A DNA stretch of 64,000 nucleotides from Methylocella silvestris (GTDB taxonomy: Bacteria > Pseudomonadota > Alphaproteobacteria > Rhizobiales > Beijerinckiaceae). The position numbers were made by a program, and so were the translations under genes. This document shows, one piece after another, positions 1-7,600 of the stretch. The notes beneath the pieces are model-generated. The model had not been told where the DNA came from. It did not search any database and worked only from the letters and a program-made list of their open reading frames with translations. Each line of letters starts with the position of its first letter. The first letter of the stretch is position 1. The stretch lies in assembly GCF_002891535.1 (NCBI RefSeq), contig NZ_PDZR01000002.1, positions 1 to 64,000 on the forward strand, given 5' to 3'.

Positions 1-1
1 A

Positions 2-235
2 CCGCCACCCCAGCCCGGCTGGGGCGGCGGCTGGCGCGGCGCCGGCTGGCGTGGCGGCGGATGGGGCTGGGGCGGCCCCGCCGCGGTCGGCATCGCGAGC
101 GGCCTCGCCCTCGGGGCGCTCGCCGGTTCGGCTGGCCCGGCCTATGGGTACGGCGGCTGCTACCTTCAGAACCAGCCCGTGTACGATAGCTGGGGCCAGT
201 TTGCCGGTTATCAGCGGGTGCGCGTCTGCTATTGA
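2..235 (+). CDS. C-terminal end of a Gly/Trp-rich small protein (partial)
   Basis: The window opens inside this gene, so only the last 77 residues are seen. They start with Pro and repeated Gly-Trp-Arg units (GWGGGWRGAGWRGG), then a Gly/Ala-rich hydrophobic stretch (AAVGIASGLALGALAGSAGPAYG), and end with Tyr and Cys residues before a TGA at 233-235. This layout is common in small exported or membrane-anchored Rhizobiales proteins of unknown function with a glycine-zipper-like hydrophobic segment. A strong hairpin follows 15 bases after the stop. The function is unknown. The reading frame is supported by its composition and by the hairpin, but the N-terminus is missing. Confidence 0.6.
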   Translation, partial: PPPQPGWGGGWRGAGWRGGGWGWGGPAAVGIASGLALGALAGSAGPAYGYGGCYLQNQPVYDSWGQFAGYQRVRVCY

Positions 236-249
236 CCGCCTGCCAAAAT

Positions 250-277
250 GGCCCTCCGGCGAACTCTCCGGAGGGCC
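250..277 (+). terminator. Hairpin after the Gly/Trp-rich gene
   Basis: A perfect 10-bp inverted repeat (GGCCCTCCGG / CCGGAGGGCC) with an 8-base loop lies 15 bases after the stop codon. No clear T tract follows, so it is a terminator-like hairpin rather than a textbook intrinsic terminator. Confidence 0.6.
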
Positions 278-474
278 AAACGCTTTAAAGTGGCGAATTT
301 GACACGCCATCCAGCGATCGATTCTCTGGTGTTGCTTTTTTCATATTTTTTTGCTGGAGCCCTGCAACCTTTCAGCTTCAGCTGCGTTTCTTGTGTGTTG
401 TCGCACAGCACGGCCTCTTCAGATGGGAGAGGTTCACGTCAACGGATGTGCTGGGGCGGACGGGAGACGGGCTC

Positions 475-789
475 ATGTTTAATTCACGCAAGACGATCGG
501 AATGCAGGCGCTGAAGATCACCATGGCCAGCGTCGCGGTATCCTGCCTTGGCGTGGCTGTCTTTGCGGCTCCGATGACCATGACGCCAAAGGCCAAGATC
601 GCATTGAACGGCGACATCGTCGAGCACAGAAGCGCTTATACGCCTGGATACGCCCCCTTGGCAGCCGGCCCGGCGCTGCAGCTTGGCCGCGCGACCGTGG
701 GCGAAGAGGAAGATTGCGTTCGCGTGACGCGGATGGTTGGACCCGATGGCCGCATTTATGTGAGCCGCGGTCTTGTCTGCGCCAATTAA
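475..789 (+). CDS. Small secreted protein of unknown function
   Basis: This is a 104-residue protein with a clear export signal: a short basic start (MFNSRKTIG) followed by a hydrophobic core ending in VAVFAAP. The mature part is short and has two cysteines near the end (EEDCVRVTRMVGPDGRIYVSRGLVCAN), so a single disulfide is possible in the periplasm. The frame is open further upstream to 391, but the ATG at 475 follows a GGGAGACGG ribosome-binding site and places the signal peptide at the N-terminus. I do not recognise a family. It stands alone, between the hairpin at 250-277 and the exonuclease gene. Confidence 0.55.
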   Translation: MFNSRKTIGMQALKITMASVAVSCLGVAVFAAPMTMTPKAKIALNGDIVEHRSAYTPGYAPLAAGPALQLGRATVGEEEDCVRVTRMVGPDGRIYVSRGLVCAN

Positions 790-799
790 GAGTTTCCGT

Positions 800-813
800 G
801 CGGCGCAAGCCGC
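800..813 (+). terminator. Short GCGGC-GCAA-GCCGC hairpin
   Basis: A 5-bp GC-rich stem with a GCAA tetraloop starts 11 bases after the stop of the secreted protein. There is no T tract, so termination is only a guess. Confidence 0.25.
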
Positions 814-857
814 CGGCCTAGCTTGCTGACGTATGGTCTCTTCCCCATCTCGGGATC

Positions 858-1889
858 ATGTCGTCAGCTCATTTCCTCTCCCTTTCGCCCGCTGGCGTCT
901 ATTGCGCAGCGGGCGATTTTTTTATCGATCCCCTGCGGCCAGTCGCCCGCGCCCTGATCACCCACGGACACTCCGACCATGCCCGCGCCGGCCATGGCCA
1001 CGTCCTAGCCACGCGCGAAACGCTGGCGATCATGGCGATCCGGCTTGGACAGGGCTTTGCCGGCCGGATACAGGCGATCGATTACGGAGACAAACTCCGA
1101 CTGGGATCAATCGACGTCAGCTTTCATCCGGCCGGCCATGTCATCGGCTCGGCGCAAATCAGAATGGCGGACGGCAAGACGATCGTCGTCGCTTCAGGCG
1201 ACTATAAGCGCGAGGCCGACCCGACCTGCGCCGGCTTCGAGCCCATAACCTGCGACGTCTTCATCACCGAGGCGACCTTCGGGCTCCCCGTATTCCGGCA
1301 TTCGCGGACGGCGGATGAAATCGCCAGGCTGCTCGCCTCGCAGCAGCTGTTCCCGGATCGCGCCCATCTCGTTGGAGCCTATGCGCTCGGCAAGGCGCAG
1401 CGGGTCATCGCTTTGTTGCGCGGGGCCGGCTACGACCGCCCGATCTATCTGCATGGCGCGATGGAAAAGCTTTGCGCCTTCTACGAGCGGCAAGGCGTCG
1501 AGCTTGGCGATCTGCTGCCCGTCGCCGCCAACGACCGCGCCAAGCTCGCGGGCGAAATCGTGATCTGCCCGCCGGGCGCCTTGCAGGATCTCTGGTCGCG
1601 CAAATTTCCAGATCCCGTCGCCGCCTTCGCCTCGGGCTGGATGCGTGTGCGCGCGCGGGCGCGTCAGCGCGGCGTCGAGCTGCCGCTTGTTATATCCGAC
1701 CACGCCGATTGGGACGGGCTGACCCAAACCATCGTCGAGACGCGATGCGAAAAAGTGCTGGTCACTCACGGCGAGGCTGACGCCCTCGTCCACTGGGCGC
1801 GCGGGCGCGGCCTTGCGGCGGAGCCTCTGCATCTGCTTGGCTATGGCGACGAAGAAGCCGACAGCGTCCCGGCGGAGAGCGAGGCTTGA
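858..1889 (+). CDS. Ligase-associated DNA exonuclease (metallo-beta-lactamase / beta-CASP-like)
   Basis: This 343-residue protein has a metallo-beta-lactamase fold with the metal motif HGHSDHA at residues 36-42, a GDY metal-binding turn near residue 114, and a C-terminal ISDHADWDG motif like that of mRNA 3'-end processing nucleases. Family knowledge: such proteins sit beside bacterial ATP-dependent DNA ligases and are annotated as ligase-associated DNA exonucleases, probably trimming ends during repair in the cytoplasm. The ligase gene overlaps the stop codon here (TTGA), which supports the pairing. The usual other partners, a Lhr-type helicase and a small metallophosphoesterase, are not present nearby. 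Confidence 0.88.
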   Translation: MSSAHFLSLSPAGVYCAAGDFFIDPLRPVARALITHGHSDHARAGHGHVLATRETLAIMAIRLGQGFAGRIQAIDYGDKLRLGSIDVSFHPAGHVIGSAQIRMADGKTIVVASGDYKREADPTCAGFEPITCDVFITEATFGLPVFRHSRTADEIARLLASQQLFPDRAHLVGAYALGKAQRVIALLRGAGYDRPIYLHGAMEKLCAFYERQGVELGDLLPVAANDRAKLAGEIVICPPGALQDLWSRKFPDPVAAFASGWMRVRARARQRGVELPLVISDHADWDGLTQTIVETRCEKVLVTHGEADALVHWARGRGLAAEPLHLLGYGDEEADSVPAESEA

Positions 1890-3568
1890 ATCAGTTCGCC
1901 GAACTGCTCGACCGCCTCGCCTTCGAGCCGTCCCGGCTCGGCAAATTGCGGTTGATGAGCGATTTCTTTCGCCGCACGCCAGATCCCGAGCGCGGCTACG
2001 CGCTGGCGGCCCTGACCGGCGCGCTCTCGTTCCAGCACGCCAAAGCCGGTCTCATCCGTGGGCTGATCACCTACCGCGTCGATCCGGTGCTGTTCGAATT
2101 GTCTTATGATTTCGTCGGCGATCTGTCGGAGACTGTCGCCCTGCTCTGGCCGGCACCGGCGGAGAATTCTTCTATGGGCAACGACGCGCCGCTCCTGCTC
2201 TCCGACGTCGTCCGCGGCTTGAGCGCGACCGGCAAGCTCGATCTTGCGCGAAACCTCGCCGGCTGGCTCGATTCGCTGGATGAAACCGGCCGCTGGGCGC
2301 TATTGAAGCTGATTACCGGCGCGCTGCGGATCGGCGTTTCGGCGCGTCTCGCCAAAACGGCGCTGGCCGAGCTTGGGGGCAAGACGCCCAATGAAATCGA
2401 AGAAGTCTGGCATGGGCTCGCCCCGCCCTATCTCGATCTTTTCGCCTGGCTCGAGGGACGTGAGGCGCGCCCCGACTCGTCCGACCCGGCGCCCTTCTGC
2501 CCGGCGATGCTGGCCCACGCCATCGAGACGAAGGATTTCGACGAGTTGCCGCCGTCCGGATTTTCCGCCGAATGGAAATGGGACGGCATCAGAGTGCAGG
2601 CCGCGAGCGGCCTCGCCGCGAATGGGCGGCGCGTGACGCGGCTGTTTTCAAGGACAGGGGAAGATGTTTCCGGCGCGTTTCCCGACCTCACGGACTGCAT
2701 GGCCGCGCTTCCCTTCGAAAATTTTTCGCTCGACGGCGAACTCCTGATTCTGCGCGAGAGGAAAGTCCAGCCGTTCAGCGTGCTGCAGCAGCGGCTGAAC
2801 CGCAAAACGACTTCGGCAAAACTGCTCGCCGATTTTCCCGCCCATGTCCGCGCCTATGATCTGATGCGGCACGACGGCGAGGATCTGCGCGCGCTGCCCT
2901 TCGCCGAGCGGCGCGGCCGGCTCGAATCCTTTGTCGCCCACGCGTCCTGTGAGCGCCTCGACCTTTCGCCGCTGGTCTCTTTCGTCTCATGGGCCGAGCT
3001 CGCGGAGGCGCGGAAAAACCCCGCCGCTTTCGGCGCCGGAGCTGACGCCGAGGCCATCGAAGGCTTGATGCTGAAGCGTAGGGACTCGATCTATGTCCCC
3101 GGACGGCCGAAGGGCCTCTGGTACAAATGGAAGCGTGATCCCTTCACGGTCGACGCGGTGCTGATGTACGCTCAGCGCGGCCACGGGAAACGCTCCTCCT
3201 ATTACTCAGACTTCACCTTTGGCGTATGGCGCGATGAGGAGGAGGGCGCACGGCTTGTGCCTGTCGGCAAGGCCTATTTCGGCTTTACCGACGCAGAGCT
3301 GCGCGAGCTTGACCGCTATGTCCGCAACAATACGGCGAACCGCTTCGGGCCGGTGCGCGAAATCATTCATGGGGAAAGCCAGGGGTTGGTGCTCGAAATC
3401 GCCTTCGAGGGGCTCAATCGATCGAGCCGCCATAAATCAGGCGTCGCCATGCGCTTTCCCCGCATTGCGCGAATCCGTTGGGACAAGCCGGCGCGCGAAG
3501 CCGATCGCATCGAGAATTTGCAAGCGCTTCTGAAGGAAACAGGCCTAGGCGGCAGCCCGGCCGGATAA
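1886..3568 (+). CDS. ATP-dependent DNA ligase, Lhr/exonuclease-associated type
   Basis: This 560-residue ligase would seal nicks by way of an AMP-lysine intermediate. Residues 1-200 form an alpha-helical DNA-binding region. The nucleotidyltransferase motif I, EWKWDGIR, gives catalytic Lys231, and later motifs include EGLMLKR and WYKWKRDP. The C-terminal third is an OB-fold region. The length fits bacterial LigB-type enzymes, which lack the polymerase and nuclease modules of LigD. The TTG start at 1886 overlaps the exonuclease stop codon, so the two are probably translationally coupled. The assignment is firm; the repair pathway it serves is inference from the pairing. Confidence 0.92.
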   Translation: MNQFAELLDRLAFEPSRLGKLRLMSDFFRRTPDPERGYALAALTGALSFQHAKAGLIRGLITYRVDPVLFELSYDFVGDLSETVALLWPAPAENSSMGNDAPLLLSDVVRGLSATGKLDLARNLAGWLDSLDETGRWALLKLITGALRIGVSARLAKTALAELGGKTPNEIEEVWHGLAPPYLDLFAWLEGREARPDSSDPAPFCPAMLAHAIETKDFDELPPSGFSAEWKWDGIRVQAASGLAANGRRVTRLFSRTGEDVSGAFPDLTDCMAALPFENFSLDGELLILRERKVQPFSVLQQRLNRKTTSAKLLADFPAHVRAYDLMRHDGEDLRALPFAERRGRLESFVAHASCERLDLSPLVSFVSWAELAEARKNPAAFGAGADAEAIEGLMLKRRDSIYVPGRPKGLWYKWKRDPFTVDAVLMYAQRGHGKRSSYYSDFTFGVWRDEEEGARLVPVGKAYFGFTDAELRELDRYVRNNTANRFGPVREIIHGESQGLVLEIAFEGLNRSSRHKSGVAMRFPRIARIRWDKPAREADRIENLQALLKETGLGGSPAG

Positions 3569-3693
3569 CACGAGTCGAAAATTACGGCTGACGATATTTA
3601 TGATTTGACAGACGGCATTTTTCGCCACAATCCTGCCATATTCTGGCGACCTTCGAGCAATTGGATTTCGGCGGCGCCTTGGGGGACCAGGCC

Positions 3694-3891
3694 ATGGATC
3701 GAAGAGCGTTGTTGAAATCCACTCTGACCTCTGCCGCGCTCTTAGCCCTTGCGAGCGGCGCGGCGAGCGCGCTCACAAGGATTGCACCGCCGAGCTCCGT
3801 GTCGACGGCGGCGGATGATTCAAATGTCCAATCCGTCTGGTGGCGACGCCATTGGCATCACCGGCATTGGAGACACTGGCGGCGTTGGTAA
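3694..3891 (+). CDS. Small exported protein with a His/Trp/Arg-rich tail
   Basis: This 65-residue protein has a basic start (MDRRALLKS), a hydrophobic segment ending GAASALT that looks like a signal peptide, and a striking C-terminus, WWRRHWHHRHWRHWRRW. The ATG at 3694 is preceded by GGGGGA at a good distance; an in-frame TTG at 3661 is less likely. The His/Trp/Arg tail could bind metal, membrane or DNA, but no known family is recognised and function is unknown. Similar short HW-rich exported proteins are common in Rhizobiales. A hairpin at 3930-3959 follows. Confidence 0.6.
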   Translation: MDRRALLKSTLTSAALLALASGAASALTRIAPPSSVSTAADDSNVQSVWWRRHWHHRHWRHWRRW

Positions 3892-3929
3892 GATCGCCTC
3901 GCCCCGGCCTTGACGCTCGGCAAACAAGA

Positions 3930-3959
3930 TGAATCTGGATTGAACTTATTCCAGATTCA
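3930..3959. terminator. Hairpin between converging genes
   Basis: A perfect 9-bp stem (TGAATCTGG / CCAGATTCA) with a 12-base loop lies between the plus-strand small exported gene and the minus-strand unknown gene. Its place suggests a two-way terminator, though no T run follows. Confidence 0.4.
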
Positions 3960-4007
3960 ACTCCTGGACCGGCGCGCAGCAATGCGTTCAGTCCCTGGCG
4001 GGCGGCG

Positions 4008-4313
4008 TCAGCTCGCTTTTGCCGTCTGATCCAGAATCGCCTGGAAGCGTTCGAAGGGAATGCGGTAATGGCCGCGGCCGCCCGCAAGCGCCTGGAAGTA
4101 ATTCGGCGCCATGCGGCACAAAAGGTGGAACCAAGCCTGAGCGCTCATATCGACGGGACGATTGTCGATTGTGTTGACGGCTCCATCCGGGAAAAAACGG
4201 ACATTGACGATCACGTCTCCGAGGGTCTTTAGCGCCGGGCTGGCATTCGCTTCTTGGGGCGCATGAATTTCGGCTGTGTTCACGCTTTTAGAATCAAGAT
4301 CCAGAGTCATCAT
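4008..4313 (-). CDS. Hypothetical protein
   Basis: This is a 101-residue soluble protein with no signal peptide or membrane segment. The middle and end look like a folded domain (DVIVNVRFFPDGAVNTI, then QAWFHLLCRMAPNYFQALAGGRGHY split by loops), while the first 30 residues are low in structure. I do not recognise a family. The start is one of two adjacent ATGs (4313 or 4310) behind a GGAG site. A palindromic repeat lies just upstream of the start. The frame is likely real because it is longer and better balanced than competing frames here. Confidence 0.55.
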   Translation of the reverse strand: MMTLDLDSKSVNTAEIHAPQEANASPALKTLGDVIVNVRFFPDGAVNTIDNRPVDMSAQAWFHLLCRMAPNYFQALAGGRGHYRIPFERFQAILDQTAKAS

Positions 4314-4751
4314 TTTCTCCGCTGGAGCATGACGCCGAAAACTTGGGTTTCGGAGCGCTCATGCGTTTAGATCAAAGCTCGAAGCGGGATTGATTTCCCG
4401 CCCGGCCAAGGCCAAGACCGTCAACAGCTCAATATTGTATATTCGATTTATATTTAATGATGGAGTTGCTGCAGCCCGCCCTCGCGCCGTTGCGAATGTT
4501 GCGTCGGCGTCACGAAAATGACTCATCCGCAGCGCTCCCGCTTTGATGTCAAACAAGTTTATAAATCTTACAATTTCCTGACGCATCAGGGCGCGCCTTC
4601 TCAGTCTCGCGACGCAAAATGTTATTTCATATAGTCCGTCTATATGAATTGCGGCGCGACGCTGCAGACCTGCCGCGCGATTTGCTCGTTGCAAACGCGG
4701 CGCGCCCGGCTATTCCATCGCTGATCGACAGTAAACACTCCGGCGGCCCTC
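4314..4751. other. Intergenic region, about 440 bases
   Basis: This gap is clearly more AT-rich than its surroundings. It holds a palindromic repeat at 4327-4364 and an AT-rich stretch near 4435-4460 (TTGTATATTCGATTTATATTTAATG) that could carry a promoter. A 111-codon minus-strand frame crosses it, but its base use does not look coding. Nothing else is seen. Confidence 0.4.
4327..4364. repeat. Dispersed palindromic repeat (gagcatga class)
   Basis: Nested inverted repeats are visible: GCATGA (4327-4332) with TCATGC (4359-4364), enclosing CCGAAA (4335-4340) with TTTCGG (4348-4353). The GAGCATGA opening recalls short intergenic repeats found many times in Rhizobiales genomes. A related but diverged unit occurs at about 29984-30026. 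Confidence 0.5.
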
Positions 4752-5378
4752 ATGAAGCTCGACCCCAAGGAACTCGAAGACGCCGCGCGCCTGACGGTGA
4801 AACATTATGACGATTCCGCGGAAAGCTTTTGGGAAGGCACGCGCGACCATGACGTGCGCCAGAATATTGCGGCGCTGCTGGATCACCTTTCGGGTGAACC
4901 GCCGTTCAAGCTGCTTGATTTTGGCTGCGGGCCAGGCCGCGATCTGAAGACCTTTGCGGATCTCGGCCACAGCGCGATCGGGCTCGAAGGCTCCGAAAAT
5001 TTCGCCGCCATGGCGCGCGCCCACAGCGGCTGCGAGGTGTGGCGGCAGGACTTCCTGAAACTCGATCTGCCGGCCGATCATTTCGACGGGGTTTTCGCGA
5101 ACGCCACGCTGTTTCACGTGCCAAGTCAGGAATTGCCGCGCGTGCTCCGACAAATATGCGCCTGCCTCAAACCGGCTGGAGTCCTGTTCGCCTCAAATCC
5201 GCGCGGCGGCAACGAGGAAGGCTGGAATCGCGGCCGCTACGGCTCCTATCACGATCTTGCAGCCTGGCGCGGCTTTGCGACGTCGGTCGGATTTTTCGAA
5301 CTGACCCATTATTATCGTCCGGAAGGGTTGCCGCGCGAGAAACAGCCCTGGCTCGCAACCGTCTGGAGGAAAGCCTAG
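4752..5378 (+). CDS. Class I SAM-dependent methyltransferase
   Basis: This 208-residue cytosolic protein has the SAM-binding motif LLDFGCGPGRDL at residues 54-65, the acidic residue after strand beta-2 (GLEGSENF), and a motif-IV region (FDGVFANATLFHV). It resembles the methyltransferase type-11 family. The substrate cannot be read from the sequence; the family covers small molecules, quinones and tellurite-type detoxification. The gene stands alone, converging on modE, with 43 bases between the two stop codons. The start ATG at 4752 is the first in frame and gives a family-typical N-terminus. Confidence 0.82.
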   Translation: MKLDPKELEDAARLTVKHYDDSAESFWEGTRDHDVRQNIAALLDHLSGEPPFKLLDFGCGPGRDLKTFADLGHSAIGLEGSENFAAMARAHSGCEVWRQDFLKLDLPADHFDGVFANATLFHVPSQELPRVLRQICACLKPAGVLFASNPRGGNEEGWNRGRYGSYHDLAAWRGFATSVGFFELTHYYRPEGLPREKQPWLATVWRKA

Positions 5379-5421
5379 GCCCGTTTCGCAACGCCCTCGC
5401 CTCCCCGCGATCTCTGCAAAC

Positions 5422-6216
5422 TCAATCCGCGGCGAGAATGACATGCGAGGCGTTGAAGATCGCCTCGAGCCTGTCTCCCTCCGCGACCCCGAGATCGTCG
5501 GCGGTTACGCGCGGAGCTACGGCGATGAGAATTTTGCCGCCGCCGATGTCGAGTTCGATCTCGCTGTTCGTCGCGCCGTCGACCCGGCGCGCCACCCGCC
5601 CCGCAACCCGGTTGCGGCCCGCGGCGACTGCCGTCTCACCTGGCAGCGCGAGCATGACGAAAGAGGCCTTTACCAGCGCGATCGCGCTCCGCCCGGGCGC
5701 AAGCCGGAGATTCTCCGCGGCGCCACGCGTCACGACGGCGGTTATGTTGTTTGCCTCCGAGACCTGCAAAGTGACATTGACGTCGACAGGATCCAGATCG
5801 ATTCGGGCGACCTTGCAGCGGAACGCGTTGCGGGCGCTGATTTTGACCGAAAGCCCCCAAAACAGGAGGTCGTCGAAATTATCGAGCCCTTCGGCGGCGA
5901 TCGCATTTGAGATGCGGAGCAGCTTTTCCTCAAGCCTGTGAAAGGCCGAAATCAGCTTGCGGCCCTCCTCGGTGACTTCGGCGGCGCGACCGCGCTTGCC
6001 TCCCGCTTGCGTGACGAAGGCTGGCTGAGGCAGGAGGTTATTGATCGCCTGGACGGCGTCCCACGCCGCCTTGTAGCTGAAGCCCGCAACTTTGGCCGCT
6101 TGCGTCATGCTGCCATGCGCGATGACCGCTTCGAGCAGGGCGATGCGGTCGCGCCCGACGAGAAGGCGTCCCTCGCTTCGCAAGCTTAGCAGAGCATCAA
6201 GTTGATCGACCGGCAT
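5422..6216 (-). CDS. modE: Molybdate-responsive transcription regulator ModE
   Basis: This 264-residue protein has an N-terminal winged helix-turn-helix (about residues 15-110, with AHGSMTQAAKVAGFSYKAAWDAV split by loops) and two C-terminal molybdate-binding Mop/TOBE domains (from about residue 125). Both contain the typical S-ARN/V-A-I-binding turns: SVKISARNAFRC and ASLSP/HVILAA-type ends. In known ModE, molybdate binding switches the dimer onto DNA to repress molybdate uptake and control molybdoenzyme genes. The ATG at 6216 follows GAAGAGA; the longer open frame upstream is not needed. No mod transport genes are adjacent. Molybdenum-cofactor genes lie at 31.6-34.2 kb. Confidence 0.9.
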   Translation of the reverse strand: MPVDQLDALLSLRSEGRLLVGRDRIALLEAVIAHGSMTQAAKVAGFSYKAAWDAVQAINNLLPQPAFVTQAGGKRGRAAEVTEEGRKLISAFHRLEEKLLRISNAIAAEGLDNFDDLLFWGLSVKISARNAFRCKVARIDLDPVDVNVTLQVSEANNITAVVTRGAAENLRLAPGRSAIALVKASFVMLALPGETAVAAGRNRVAGRVARRVDGATNSEIELDIGGGKILIAVAPRVTADDLGVAEGDRLEAIFNASHVILAAD

Positions 6217-6849
6217 GACTATAATTCTCTTCACAAAGTCGGCGGCGCGGCCCTCGAGCATGTCGCGTTCGCTACGCTCGCCCGGCAGCCGTCGCAATTT
6301 TTCGGCCAGAGCGCCCAAACGCCCTCCTCCGGAATGCCCCCCGCATCTTTCGCGCATGGGTTGAAATCGGCGACAAGATGGCCCAAACCTGTTCGATGGG
6401 TTGTCCTGCCTTATTTCGGCCGCGCATTTTTCCTGTTATGCGCCGTTAGTCATGGCAAAAGAAATCCAAGCCGCGAGTTCTGATATCCGGCCAGGAAACA
6501 TCAATCGAGAAAATGGCTTGCCAAGTCGAATGATGACAATCTAGGCAATAGCCCCTATGGTGATAGCTGGAGTCTTTCCGATGTTGTCCCGGTCTAGCGC
6601 CCGCCAAACCGGAAAACTCGGCAAAAGCAGAAACGCGGTCGCTGTTTATCGAGGTTTATTGCGTCGCAAAAACTGGCGCACTGAGGCTCGACTGCCGCTT
6701 GTCTGCCCGTTCATCTTCAATCCCAGCGGGCGACGCTTGCTTTCGACCGGCGGACCTCCGCCCCGCGCTCAAAAGCGCGTTGAACGAAGACAGCGCAGTG
6801 CTGGCGGCGACGCCAGGAAATGCTCTGGAGTTCGAAGTTAGGACCATCC
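6217..6849. other. Intergenic region between modE and chvI, about 630 bases
   Basis: This gap separates divergent modE and chvI and must hold both promoters. Two plus-strand frames cross it (6202-6483 and 6557-6841), but neither has coding-like base use or a ribosome-binding site. I see no ModE-type TATATA palindrome and no RNA gene. Confidence 0.4.
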
Positions 6850-7545
6850 ATGCCCGTGATCGCGCTGGTCGACGACGACCGCAATATTCTGACGTCCGTC
6901 TCGATCGCTCTTGAAGGCGAGGGCTATCGCGTCCAGACCTACACCGACGGCTCGACGGCGCTTGACGGGCTGAAGAGCGACCCGCCCGATCTCGCCATCT
7001 TCGACATCAAGATGCCGCGCATGGACGGGATGGAGCTGCTGCGGCGGCTGCGTCAGAAATCCGACCTTCCCGTGATCTTCCTCACCTCCAAGGACGAGGA
7101 AATAGACGAGTTGTTCGGCCTCAAAATGGGCGCCGACGATTTTATCCGAAAACCTTTTTCGCAGCGGCTGCTGGTCGAGCGCGTCAAAGCCATCCTGCGC
7201 CGCGCCAATCCGAAGGACGCCGCCTCCCAGAAAGAGGCCGACGCCAAGATTTTGGAGCGCGGGCTGCTCAAGATGGATCCCGAGCGCCACGCCTGCACCT
7301 GGAAAGACGATCCCGTCACCCTGACCGTCACGGAATTTCTGATCCTGCAGGCGCTCGCCACCCGCCCCGGCGTCGTCAAGAGCCGCAACGCCTTGATGGA
7401 TGCCGCCTATGACGACCAGGTTTATGTCGATGACCGCACAATCGACAGCCATATCAAGCGGCTGCGCAAGAAGTTCAAAGCCGTCGATGATGATTTTGAG
7501 ATGATTGAAACCTTATATGGCGTCGGCTATCGCTTCAAGGAATAG
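6850..7545 (+). CDS. chvI: Response regulator ChvI (OmpR/PhoB family)
   Basis: This 231-residue two-domain regulator has a receiver domain with the acidic pair Asp9/Asp10, phospho-acceptor Asp52 in AIFDIKMP, and the conserved Lys in FLTSKDEE. Its C-terminal winged helix has the recognition segment [16 protein letters not shown] and ends in YGVGYRFKE. The order chvI-chvG-hprK-EIIA-HPr identifies it as ChvI, which in rhizobia and Agrobacterium controls envelope, acid-stress and exopolysaccharide genes. The ATG at 6850 follows AGGACC and puts the receiver at the N-terminus; the frame is open to 6820. It probably heads an operon with chvG. Confidence 0.93.
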   Translation: MPVIALVDDDRNILTSVSIALEGEGYRVQTYTDGSTALDGLKSDPPDLAIFDIKMPRMDGMELLRRLRQKSDLPVIFLTSKDEEIDELFGLKMGADDFIRKPFSQRLLVERVKAILRRANPKDAASQKEADAKILERGLLKMDPERHACTWKDDPVTLTVTEFLILQALATRPGVVKSRNALMDAAYDDQVYVDDRTIDSHIKRLRKKFKAVDDDFEMIETLYGVGYRFKE

Positions 7546-7600
7546 CAAGCGGCTTGATTGACGCGCTCATCCGGGATGCGCTTTCTTGGGGGAAGACGCT

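Noticed and set aside
4359-4694. A 111-codon minus-strand frame in the AT-rich gap before the methyltransferase
   Set aside because: Its base use does not show the GC-rich third positions of neighbouring genes, and no ribosome-binding site or domain is seen.
6202-6841. Two plus-strand frames in the modE-chvI gap
   Set aside because: One overlaps modE's start antisense; both lack coding-like base use and recognised domains.
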